From an uncultured Bacteroidota bacterium (GTDB taxonomy: Bacteria > Bacteroidota > Bacteroidia > UKL13-3), in contig CAIVZR010000097.1 of assembly GCA_903910445.1 (NCBI GenBank), positions 64,348 to 120,429 on the forward strand: a DNA stretch of 56,082 bases, in the 5' to 3' direction. The position numbers and the translations under genes are program-made. Within the stretch, counting starts at the first letter, position 1. Each line of letters starts with the position of its first letter. Positions 46,752 to 54,911 of the stretch are shown here, one piece after another. Under the pieces are notes generated by a model. That model was not told the origin of the DNA. It saw nothing but the letters and a program-made list of their open reading frames with translations, and ran no database searches.

Positions 46752-48035
46752 ATGTCAACTTCTTCAGAAAAAGCCAAAGCGCTTATAAAGCTAATAGAGA
46801 AAACCGATGAGTGGGATCGAATACTTCAAACCTTACATCCACAATCTCTGAATCCTGAAGAAGGTCAACCTGCCATTCCCGGATTACTTAGCTGGTCAAA
46901 GGAATCCTTTGATAAACGATTAGAATTTATTAAATCGGTAAAGGGAATGAACTTGGGCAAACTCTCTGGTAAAGAACCGATGCCCACCAATCCAGAATTA
47001 TATCAAGGCAATATCGAAAACTTTATTGGAATGACGCAAGTGCCCACCGGTTTGGTTGGACCACTACTAATTAATGGAACCATCGCCCAAGGCGATTTTT
47101 ATGTGCCTCTCGCAACCACCGAAGGTGCCTTGGTTGCTAGTTATAGCCGAGGCGCAAAAGCCACTCGTTTAAGTGGTGGTATTACCTCCGTTTGTTTAAC
47201 TGAAGCGGTTCAGCGTACCCCGGTTTTTAAGTTTGTATCATTACCTGAAGTAGGGAAATTTATGTATTGGATCCTCGATCAGGTTAATCATTTTAAAGCC
47301 ATCGTGAAAACAAAAAGTAAGCACGCAGAGCTTATTGATATGCGATTGAATATGGAAGGTAATCAGGTTCTTTGCATTTTCGATTACTCCACGGGCGATG
47401 CTGCCGGACAAAACATGGTAACCATTTGTACCGACGCAATATGTAATTATATCATTGAAAAAACTCCAATTCAACCTCAAGTTTGGTATTTGGAAAGCAA
47501 TTACTCGGGCGATAAAAAAGCAACGGTGGTTAGCTTTTCTACCGTGAGAGGCAAGAAGGTTACAGCAGAAGCAGTCATCAAAGAAAAAATTGTAAAGGAA
47601 GTATTGTTTTCTACTCCAAAGCAAATTGTGCAGTACTGGCAAACCAGCAGCGTGGCTGCCGTTCAGAGTGGCAGCATTGGAATACAAGGTCATTTTGCAA
47701 ATGCCTTGACCGCGATCTTTATGGCCTGCGGTCAAGATGTAGCCTGTGTGAGTGAATCCTATGTTGGGATTACTCGAATGGAAGTGAATGATGCAGGCGA
47801 TTTATACGTTACGGTGACGTTACCAAGTTTGGTAGTGGGAACCATCGGTGGAGGAACACGCTTACCAACCCAACGCGAATGCTTGGAACTTCTCGATTGC
47901 TATGGAGAAGGGGGTGCGCGTAAATTCGCTGAAATATGCGGTGCAACAGTGCTTGCAGGTGAACTCAGCATCGCCGCTGCCTTGGCTAGTGGAAGCTTCG
48001 CAAAAGCACATCGACTCTTCGGAAGAAAAATATAA
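46752..48035 (+). CDS. HMG-CoA reductase, class I-like
   Basis: A 427-residue soluble enzyme that reduces HMG-CoA to mevalonate with two NAD(P)H. All four catalytic residues of the class I family can be placed: E124 in LATTEGALVASYSRGA, K255 in SGDKKATVV, D329 in CGQDVACVSES and H420 in GSFAKAHRLFGRK. DAAGQNM (216-222) replaces the usual DAMGMNM of the cofactor site, and GTIGGGTRLPTQ is conserved. It lacks membrane segments, as in archaeal-type soluble enzymes. Many Bacteroidota make isoprenoids by the MEP route, so this gene is worth notice. It heads the cluster, 7 bases before the UbiA gene. Confidence 0.92.
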   Translation: MSTSSEKAKALIKLIEKTDEWDRILQTLHPQSLNPEEGQPAIPGLLSWSKESFDKRLEFIKSVKGMNLGKLSGKEPMPTNPELYQGNIENFIGMTQVPTGLVGPLLINGTIAQGDFYVPLATTEGALVASYSRGAKATRLSGGITSVCLTEAVQRTPVFKFVSLPEVGKFMYWILDQVNHFKAIVKTKSKHAELIDMRLNMEGNQVLCIFDYSTGDAAGQNMVTICTDAICNYIIEKTPIQPQVWYLESNYSGDKKATVVSFSTVRGKKVTAEAVIKEKIVKEVLFSTPKQIVQYWQTSSVAAVQSGSIGIQGHFANALTAIFMACGQDVACVSESYVGITRMEVNDAGDLYVTVTLPSLVVGTIGGGTRLPTQRECLELLDCYGEGGARKFAEICGATVLAGELSIAAALASGSFAKAHRLFGRKI

Positions 48036-48042
48036 TTAAAAC

Positions 48043-48963
48043 ATGAAAGATTTTCTTAAGCGATTTAATATTTATCAGCAGGAACGATTTCCATTCATAG
48101 GATATATTTTTATGATCGGGGCATTCAGTTTCTCTGCAGTCTCTTATAGTCGCATCTGCCGCGGGGCTGTTGGTTTTATCGAGTGGAAAGTATTTTTGCT
48201 TGGTGTATTTACAACCCTCACCTTGTTTTTATTGGTAAGGATTTTCGACGAATTTAAAGATCATGAAGACGATATGAAATATCGTCAATACCTGCCAGTG
48301 CCTCGAGGTCTCATTACCCTAAAAGAACTTTTTTATGTGGGTGCCATCACCGTATTGCTTCAAGTATTGGTGAACTTATTTTTTCCAAAGATGTTCATTA
48401 TCTACCTAGTAGTGATGGCATACCTCAGCCTGATGGGAAAAGAGTTTTTTATTCCCAAATGGCTTAAAGAACATCAGTTTTGGTACGTTACAAGTCATAT
48501 GTTTATCATTCCATTGGTTGATATTTATGCCAGCGGTTTGGATTGGTTGCTTGCTGGGGTAGCAGCACCATTGGGACTACTCTACTTTTTCGGGGTAAGC
48601 TATATGAATGGAATCGTGCTTGAAGTGGGACGAAAAATAAAACCAGAAGCCAAAGAGGAAGAAGGGGTTATTAGTTATACCAAACTGCTCGGACAAAAAG
48701 GAGCTCCAATTACTTGGCTGGCTTGCCTTTTAGGTACACTTGTATTTGCATTGCTTGCGGCACATTATGGTGGCTTTGGCTGGCAGTTGTTTTGGGTTTT
48801 AATTGGTTTGTTTGCCCTATGTGCAAGTCCTGCCATTATTTATCTAATGGCAAATTCACCATCTCAAAAAATAGCGAAGTATATTGAATATGCTTCTGCA
48901 TTATGGACTTTCGGAATGTATCTTTCTTTAGGTGGCATTCCCATGTTGATGAAATTACTCTAA
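48043..48963 (+). CDS. UbiA-type prenyltransferase family protein
   Basis: A 306-residue membrane protein with about eight hydrophobic helices. The first Asp-rich site is RIFDEFKDHEDD (D69, D73, D77), as in UbiA enzymes that bind Mg-prenyl diphosphate, followed by RQYLPVPRGLIT. The second site is less usual: EVGRKIKPEAKEEEGVISY, with Glu and Arg/Lys in place of the DxxxD. Family members join a prenyl chain to an aromatic ring, sugar or glycerol-type acceptor at the membrane. Its stop shares a base with the next start (TAATG). The acceptor here is unknown. Confidence 0.82.
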   Translation: MKDFLKRFNIYQQERFPFIGYIFMIGAFSFSAVSYSRICRGAVGFIEWKVFLLGVFTTLTLFLLVRIFDEFKDHEDDMKYRQYLPVPRGLITLKELFYVGAITVLLQVLVNLFFPKMFIIYLVVMAYLSLMGKEFFIPKWLKEHQFWYVTSHMFIIPLVDIYASGLDWLLAGVAAPLGLLYFFGVSYMNGIVLEVGRKIKPEAKEEEGVISYTKLLGQKGAPITWLACLLGTLVFALLAAHYGGFGWQLFWVLIGLFALCASPAIIYLMANSPSQKIAKYIEYASALWTFGMYLSLGGIPMLMKLL

Positions 48964-51563
48964 TGAAATTATACACCCACAGCGATACTCATGGAGCAAC
49001 TCCAGTGATGGAAATAGGTGGCAAGGCCTCGAGCCTTTTGGCACTTTGTCAATTGAAAATGACTGTGCCTCCATTTGTTATTATTCCTGCCGGCGTTTTT
49101 TCTGAGATGCTTCCTAAGGGTGATGGCCCCAATTATTTAGAAATCATAGATCATATTTCAATCCCGAATGCACTGCTTTCAAATATAAAACGAGAACTTT
49201 TTACCACCCCCGAAACCCTTGTGGCAGTGCGATCTTCAGGTATTGATGAAGATGGAGGAACCTTCTCGTTTGCAGGGCAATTTATCACCGAACTTTTTGT
49301 CTCAGAAGCAACACTCGAAGGGGCAATTAAAAAAGTATGGACATCTGCATACGATGAACGGGTAGTAAATTACCGTAAGCACAATAATATAAAAACCAAC
49401 GGTGCCATCGCCATCATCGTACAGCGAATGGTGAACGCATCAGTTGCTGGTGTAGCCTTTGGAATGAATCCTGTGAGTGGTCAACGCGATGAATTCATCA
49501 TCTCGAGTGTGTTCGGACTAGGGGAAGGATTGGTATCGGGGGAGCTTGATTCAGATAATTTTGTAATGAATAGCAGAGGCGATTTAATCTCTTCATCAAT
49601 TGCACAAAAAACAAGTGAGGCATGTATGAAACCCAATGGTGGCATCATGATGCAGCCGGTTATGGAGTCGAGGCAAAATGAGCCATCACTATCACCTAAA
49701 CAATTAACAGAAATACATGGTGTTATAAAATCCTTAAGAGAGCAGTTGAAATATTATCCCGATATTGAATTTGCTTATGAAAAGGAACAGTTGTTTTTAT
49801 TGCAAGTGCGTCCTATTACAACTGCTAAAAATTTACCCGACCCTAAGGGCAAAAAAATTGTATGGGACAATAGTAATATCATTGAGAGTTATCCTGGGCT
49901 TACCAGTCCGCTCACTTTTTCATTCATTGTAAAAATGTATGAAGCAGTGTATCGTCAGCTTTCACTCGTAATGGGTATTGATGAAAAAAAGGTGGAGCAA
50001 CATGCAGGTATTTATTCGAATATGTTAGGGCTCCTCAAGGGACGCGTTTACTATAACCTAAACTCTTGGTATGGTGCCTTACAACTCTTACCAGGCTATA
50101 GTTTGAATGCAGCCTTCATGGAGAAGATGATGGGGGTAAAGGAAAGCTTTGATAGCGGACTAATTATCGAAAGAAAAGGATGGCGCGATTACCTCGATAT
50201 ATTTAGAGCAATTCGAAAAATACTTTATAATCTGAGAACATCCAACCAGCAACGAATTGAGTTTCAATCCTATTTTAATCAGGTGATGAAGCACTATGAG
50301 TCGATTGATTTCTCGGAGTTATCGGCGAATGAATTGATGGAGGTTTATCTTGAGTTTGAACAAACCTTGGTGAAGAAATGGAAGGCCCCGTTGGTCAACG
50401 ATTTCTTTGCGATGATTTATTTTGGAGTGCTTCAAAAGCAATGTGCATCCTTGTTTCCAGAGGCACCAGTAATGCATAATGATTTGGTATCGGGAGCCAA
50501 TGATATAATTAGTACAGAACCTATTACCTTGTCATTGAATCTTGTTTCGGCTATTGAGAAGGATCCAAAATGTAAAAAAATATTCGAAGAGAGATCACCA
50601 CTCGAAATTTGGGACTTGATGAAATCGGGTGAGATGAACGAAATATATGGGATGGTGAAAAACTATATCTACCGCTGGGGCGATCGATCGGTAGGAGAGT
50701 TGAAGCTCGAAACCCTTACCTACCATCAACATCCCGAATGGTATCTCTCCATTTTAAAATCCTATTTACAACAAGGAGTTACTAGCCACACAAAATCTAA
50801 AAATAATTTAAGAGCAGAAGCGGAGAACAAATTAGAAGAAAAATTACGAGGCAAACCGTTAAAGAGATTCATTTTTAAATATGTTTTACGCAAGGCAAGG
50901 TACTTTGTAAGTAATAGAGAAAATTTGCGATACGAGCGTACCCGCGGTTTTGGTATGGTTCGCAATATGTTTCTGGCCCTTGGTAACAGGCTGTTCGCCG
51001 AGCAAGTATTATCACATCCTAGAGATGTATTTTGGTTATCGCAAGAAGAGTTATTTGATTTTATCAATGGCACGTCGATACACGTAAACTTAATGCAATT
51101 GGTGCAATTAAGAAAGAAGGAATATGAGGAGTATGAGAAGGAAACTCCAAATGAACGAATCACTACAAGGGGTATGGTTTATTCGGGCAATTCATTTTTA
51201 CAAGATTTCAGCATGCCAACACTTGAGGCGCAGAGCACCTTATATGGCATTGCCTGTTGTGCGGGAATCGTGAAAGCGAAAATTCGAGTGGTGCATCATC
51301 CCTCAGAAATAACGGGGCTCGATGGCGATATTTTGGTAACGAGCAGTACCGATCCAGGATGGGTAACACTTTTTCCAACATGCTCAGGAATTCTGGTTGA
51401 GCGGGGCAGTTTATTAAGTCATTCGGCTATTGTAAGTAGAGAAATGGGCATCCCTTGTATTGTTGGTATTAAAGGGCTTTTGCAGCAAGTGAAAACTGGC
51501 GATTGGGTGCTCATGAATGGAATCACAGGAAGTATACAAATTTTAAACGGCGAAGCAGAATGA
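48963..51563 (+). CDS. dikinase-like protein of rifampicin phosphotransferase/PigC architecture
   Basis: An 866-residue protein. Start ATG 48963 is chosen over ATG 48903 because it overlaps the previous stop in TAATG. Residues 1-310 are a PPDK/PEP-synthase-type ATP-grasp domain (VAVRSSGIDEDGGTFSFAGQF region, EFAYEKEQLFLLQVRPI). The middle 330-740 is not the TIM barrel of PEP synthase but a distinct helical region. The C-terminal swivelling domain carries GSLLSHSAIVSREMGIP with phosphorylated-type H820. This order and length match rifampicin phosphotransferase and the prodigiosin ligase PigC, which use ATP through a phospho-His to phosphorylate or condense a small molecule. Its substrate is probably the cluster product or an intermediate. 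Confidence 0.82.
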   Translation: MKLYTHSDTHGATPVMEIGGKASSLLALCQLKMTVPPFVIIPAGVFSEMLPKGDGPNYLEIIDHISIPNALLSNIKRELFTTPETLVAVRSSGIDEDGGTFSFAGQFITELFVSEATLEGAIKKVWTSAYDERVVNYRKHNNIKTNGAIAIIVQRMVNASVAGVAFGMNPVSGQRDEFIISSVFGLGEGLVSGELDSDNFVMNSRGDLISSSIAQKTSEACMKPNGGIMMQPVMESRQNEPSLSPKQLTEIHGVIKSLREQLKYYPDIEFAYEKEQLFLLQVRPITTAKNLPDPKGKKIVWDNSNIIESYPGLTSPLTFSFIVKMYEAVYRQLSLVMGIDEKKVEQHAGIYSNMLGLLKGRVYYNLNSWYGALQLLPGYSLNAAFMEKMMGVKESFDSGLIIERKGWRDYLDIFRAIRKILYNLRTSNQQRIEFQSYFNQVMKHYESIDFSELSANELMEVYLEFEQTLVKKWKAPLVNDFFAMIYFGVLQKQCASLFPEAPVMHNDLVSGANDIISTEPITLSLNLVSAIEKDPKCKKIFEERSPLEIWDLMKSGEMNEIYGMVKNYIYRWGDRSVGELKLETLTYHQHPEWYLSILKSYLQQGVTSHTKSKNNLRAEAENKLEEKLRGKPLKRFIFKYVLRKARYFVSNRENLRYERTRGFGMVRNMFLALGNRLFAEQVLSHPRDVFWLSQEELFDFINGTSIHVNLMQLVQLRKKEYEEYEKETPNERITTRGMVYSGNSFLQDFSMPTLEAQSTLYGIACCAGIVKAKIRVVHHPSEITGLDGDILVTSSTDPGWVTLFPTCSGILVERGSLLSHSAIVSREMGIPCIVGIKGLLQQVKTGDWVLMNGITGSIQILNGEAE

Positions 51564-52648
51564 GCGAATTAAAAGAACGTGCCGACTTTGGAATCATTCG
51601 TTATGCGAATTGTTGGGAGGATGCTGATGTATTACTCGAGGGATTGCAATTGAATCCTGGAGCATCTATTCTATCCATTGCTTCTGCTGGCGATAATGCC
51701 TTGGCACTGCTTGCTACCCAACCTGAATTGTTGCTTGCCGTTGATTTGAGTATGGTGCAATTGCATATGCTTGAATTAAAAAAAGTAGCCATCAACCAAT
51801 TAGAACAGGAGGAATTTCTGGCATTTATTGGCGTAACCGAATCGGTTCACCGAATGTCGGTTTTTAAAAAGTTGAAATTTTCGATGCCTTCAAATGCCCG
51901 TCAGTACTGGGAAGCAAACACACATAGTATTGAAAATGGAATTATTCATTGTGGCAAATTTGAAAAGTATTTTAAATTTTTTAGAAGATGGATGCTCCCT
52001 TGGGTGCATGCTTACAATACAAAAGTGGAACTCTTCCGTACAAAAGATGCCAGTGAACAAGCGCGTTTTTATCATACTACATGGAATGATTTTAGATGGA
52101 GATGGTTGTTTAAATTCTTCTTTAGCAAACGAGTTATGGGGAAGTATGGTCGTGACCCGGAATTTCTCAATGAAGTGAAAGTACCTGTTGATGAGTTCAT
52201 TTTTAAAAAGGCCGAAACACATCTCATCTCATTGAATGCACAAAAGAATTATTTCTTGAAAATGATTATGCTCGGTACCTTTGGTGAACCATTACCATTT
52301 TACATGCGTAAAGAAAATTACCAGTTGATTCGGCAAAATTTAAATCAGCTTAAAACCTACCATGGCTATGCTCAAGAGGCATTTATCCAGATGCCAAAAA
52401 TAGATGCATGTAATCTTTCGAATATATTCGAATATATGTCGACCGAAATATTTGATTCGATAGCCATACAATTGGCCAGCAATACCTCTAAAGGCTGTAA
52501 GATGGCATACTGGAACTTAATGGTACCACGACGCTTATCGCAACATTTGCCAGAAAAATTTGAATATCAAAAGGCAATATCAGAAAATATTTCCGCCAAC
52601 GACCTTGGTTTTTTTTATAATGGATTTTATTTGGATCAGCGAATATGA
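51560..52648 (+). CDS. BtaA-like 3-amino-3-carboxypropyltransferase
   Basis: A 362-residue protein of the BtaA (DUF3419) family, which moves the aminocarboxypropyl group of S-adenosylmethionine to the hydroxyl of diacylglycerol, the first step in betaine lipid synthesis. The family signature is clear: YANCWEDADVLLEGLQ, then SILSIASAGDNALALLA for SAM, then LAVDLSMVQLHMLELK. The start ATG 51560 overlaps the previous stop in ATGA; a TTG upstream is rejected. BtaB, the N-methyltransferase that completes betaine lipids, was not found in the window, so the product may be a homoserine-type lipid or something else. It is the fourth gene of the cluster. Confidence 0.88.
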   Translation: MSELKERADFGIIRYANCWEDADVLLEGLQLNPGASILSIASAGDNALALLATQPELLLAVDLSMVQLHMLELKKVAINQLEQEEFLAFIGVTESVHRMSVFKKLKFSMPSNARQYWEANTHSIENGIIHCGKFEKYFKFFRRWMLPWVHAYNTKVELFRTKDASEQARFYHTTWNDFRWRWLFKFFFSKRVMGKYGRDPEFLNEVKVPVDEFIFKKAETHLISLNAQKNYFLKMIMLGTFGEPLPFYMRKENYQLIRQNLNQLKTYHGYAQEAFIQMPKIDACNLSNIFEYMSTEIFDSIAIQLASNTSKGCKMAYWNLMVPRRLSQHLPEKFEYQKAISENISANDLGFFYNGFYLDQRI

Positions 52649-53307
52649 GCCACGATTTAATCAATACCATATGGCTTTCAGCCTCTTTCCTGGGACTCTT
52701 TGGCTTTGCCGAAGTGCTTTATCATTTCTTGCATATCAAAGCGGAGTTGACTCGAAAGCTCGTTCATTTTGGGACAGGAATTTTAACCTTTCTATTTCCT
52801 GTTTTTTTGAGTAGTCATATTTGGGTGCTGGCCTTATGTGCTTCGTTTGCATTAATTCTCATCGTATCGTTGAAGTTTAAATTATTGCCTTCTATCAATG
52901 CCGTCAATCGTATTACCTGGGGAAGTTTATGTTATCCATTGTCAGTGTATATATGTTTTATAGCCTATGAATTCAATGGTAACCAATCGATATTATTTTA
53001 TTTACCGATACTCCTCTTGGCCATCTGCGACCCATTGGCAGCCCTGGTTGGCAAACGCTGGCCGTGGGGGAAATATTCCATTTTCGGCAATCATAAATCA
53101 TTAGCGGGTTCCCTTGTTTTTTTCATAACAGCGAGCATCTTCTCCTTTTTTTATATTCAACAGTATGCTGTATTAAATTTGGGGGTTTTAATTCCTGCAA
53201 TCCTTATTGCTTTGTTTGCTACTGTTGCAGAAGCCACTAGTAATAAGGGTTTCGATAATATCACGATTCCATTGGCAGTGGTAATTTGCAGTTTGGTTTT
53301 ATTATAA
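52645..53307 (+). CDS. phytol/dolichol kinase-like membrane protein
   Basis: A 220-residue protein with about seven membrane helices. ELTRKLVHFGTGI at about residue 35 and DPLAALVGKRWPWGKYSI, followed by NHKSLAGSLVFF, match the CTP-dependent kinase family of VTE5, SEC59 and DGK1. These phosphorylate prenols such as phytol or dolichol, or diacylglycerol. Next to a UbiA enzyme and an HMG-CoA reductase, a prenol kinase role is attractive but inferred. The start overlaps the BtaA-like stop in ATGA. Confidence 0.8.
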   Translation: MSHDLINTIWLSASFLGLFGFAEVLYHFLHIKAELTRKLVHFGTGILTFLFPVFLSSHIWVLALCASFALILIVSLKFKLLPSINAVNRITWGSLCYPLSVYICFIAYEFNGNQSILFYLPILLLAICDPLAALVGKRWPWGKYSIFGNHKSLAGSLVFFITASIFSFFYIQQYAVLNLGVLIPAILIALFATVAEATSNKGFDNITIPLAVVICSLVLL

Positions 53308-53313
53308 TTTACC

Positions 53314-54306
53314 ATGGTACAAAAACTAAATTATGATGAACTCTCGCAGAGTGGTTTTTTAAAACTGCCCGAATTGTTATATGATAATATCAAGATTAAG
53401 CAAGTTCCAAATGAAATTATCGAAGACGATTTTGTAAAAGCATTATTGATTCCAGAAAAAGGAAGGTTAGTGCTTTTTCATCACCCAGCGATGATTAATC
53501 AAGGTGTGCCGTATATGACGCTCGGTTTCTTTGAATGTATTGATGATATTGAAATAGCGAGGGCCCTCTTCGACGCTGCTCGTGAAGTGGCAATAAAACT
53601 TGGAATAAAATCCTTGGTAGGTCCAATGAATGGAAACACATGGAATGCCTATCGATTTATGGAATCAGGGTCAACACCTTTGTTTCTTACAGAATACTAT
53701 CACCATCATTATTATTTAAAACTTTGGGAAGGAGGTGGTTTTAGTCCGATTGCAAAATACTTCAGCAGTATTGATATGCAATTGAACTTGAATGAGGATA
53801 TAAATGATGAAGCTTTGGAGAAGAAATTTAAAACAGAAGGAATCAATATTCGTTCGATCAATATAGCGCTATTTGAGCAAGAGATTGGTTTGATTCATGA
53901 GTTTTGCAGCACCTATTTTGTAAATAATTTTTTATTCACTCCAATTGAATCGAATGCATTTCTTGCAAAATATATGCCCATCAAACCCTTAATTGACCCT
54001 GGTTTTGTGAAGATTGCAGAAGATGAGAATGGAAAGATTACCGCCTTATTTTTTGCAATACCTGATATCTATAATTCAGTGACGCCTACCTTAGTTGTAA
54101 AAACGATTGTCAGAAATCCATCTCGAAAATATGCTGGCATCATTCATTTATTGGGCAATTTGATTGTGAAAGAAGCGCGCAAAAAGGGATATTTGCATAT
54201 GATACATGCATTCATGCATGCATCAAATAGCTCTAATAAAGTATCAAAAAAGTTTTCAGGTGAAGTATTTCGTTCATATGTTTTATTCGGAAATAATATA
54301 AAATAA
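53314..54306 (+). CDS. GNAT-like acyltransferase-fold protein
   Basis: A 330-residue cytoplasmic protein. Segments such as LGIKSLVGPMNGNTWNAYR, the TEYYHHHYYLKLWEGGGF turn and the C-terminal KEARKKGYLHMIHAFMH look like the acyl-CoA N-acyltransferase fold, of the kind found in large GNAT-like proteins of unknown role. It starts 6 bases after the kinase-like gene and ends 2 bases before the SRPBCC gene. An acyl transfer to an amine, such as the aminocarboxypropyl group made by the BtaA-like neighbour, would fit the context but is not shown by the sequence. Confidence 0.6.
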   Translation: MVQKLNYDELSQSGFLKLPELLYDNIKIKQVPNEIIEDDFVKALLIPEKGRLVLFHHPAMINQGVPYMTLGFFECIDDIEIARALFDAAREVAIKLGIKSLVGPMNGNTWNAYRFMESGSTPLFLTEYYHHHYYLKLWEGGGFSPIAKYFSSIDMQLNLNEDINDEALEKKFKTEGINIRSINIALFEQEIGLIHEFCSTYFVNNFLFTPIESNAFLAKYMPIKPLIDPGFVKIAEDENGKITALFFAIPDIYNSVTPTLVVKTIVRNPSRKYAGIIHLLGNLIVKEARKKGYLHMIHAFMHASNSSNKVSKKFSGEVFRSYVLFGNNIK

Positions 54307-54308
54307 AA

Positions 54309-54911
54309 ATGAAACGAGTCGTAAAATTGTTTTCAGGTATTAGCATTTTCTTACTAATTATAGTATTATTAGTTATTTGGTTTAGCCCCTATGGAAAACA
54401 TGATGGCTTTTCCTATAAACTCGTTAAAAACACAGTGCAAGTCAATGTTTCAGCCGATTCTGTTTTTCGATATTTAGGCAATTCGGAAAATGCCAAACGC
54501 TGGTCGGTATTCGTGGATCATATTACGCCATTCGATACAAGCCTTATTCCTGATGGATTCATTGGCAGTAAACGACGTTGCTTTTGCCAATCTGATGAGA
54601 AAGGAATTTATTGGGATGAGACCGTAGAAGAGGTGATACCCAATGTAAAAAGAAAACTCTCCTGTTATAATCTTCATGGATTTTCGATGAGTACAACGGA
54701 TATCGCTACCGAACAACTATATGTCGCAAACTGGGATGGGAGCTGCGACTTGACCTTTACTTTTTTTATTGATGACCGGGAGCCAGGATTTATCGAATCC
54801 TTAAAACTCTATCTGGGGGCTTATCGTATCTCAAGTATTTTTAAACGCAACTTAGAGAATATGAAATCCGGTTGCGAAAATCAAAAACGTATTCATCAAA
54901 AGGAACAATGA
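54309..54911 (+). CDS. membrane-anchored SRPBCC-fold protein
   Basis: A 200-residue protein with one N-terminal membrane helix (about residues 8-26) and a following START/polyketide-cyclase-like domain: VNVSADSVFRYLGNSENAKRW, then ITPFDTSLIPDGF and YWDETVEEVIPNVKR. SRPBCC domains hold hydrophobic ligands such as lipids. It overlaps the next start by ATGA and lies 2 bases after the GNAT-like gene, so it is part of the same operon. A lipid-holding role at the membrane is inferred. Confidence 0.7.
   Translation: MKRVVKLFSGISIFLLIIVLLVIWFSPYGKHDGFSYKLVKNTVQVNVSADSVFRYLGNSENAKRWSVFVDHITPFDTSLIPDGFIGSKRRCFCQSDEKGIYWDETVEEVIPNVKRKLSCYNLHGFSMSTTDIATEQLYVANWDGSCDLTFTFFIDDREPGFIESLKLYLGAYRISSIFKRNLENMKSGCENQKRIHQKEQ

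Noticed and set aside
47241-47735. Minus-strand frame of 164 codons
   Set aside because: It is antisense to the HMG-CoA reductase gene, which has all its catalytic motifs on the plus strand.
48903-48963. ATG at 48903 as start of the dikinase-like gene
   Set aside because: It would add 20 residues inside the UbiA-type gene; the ATG at 48963 gives the usual TAATG junction and a normal N-terminus.
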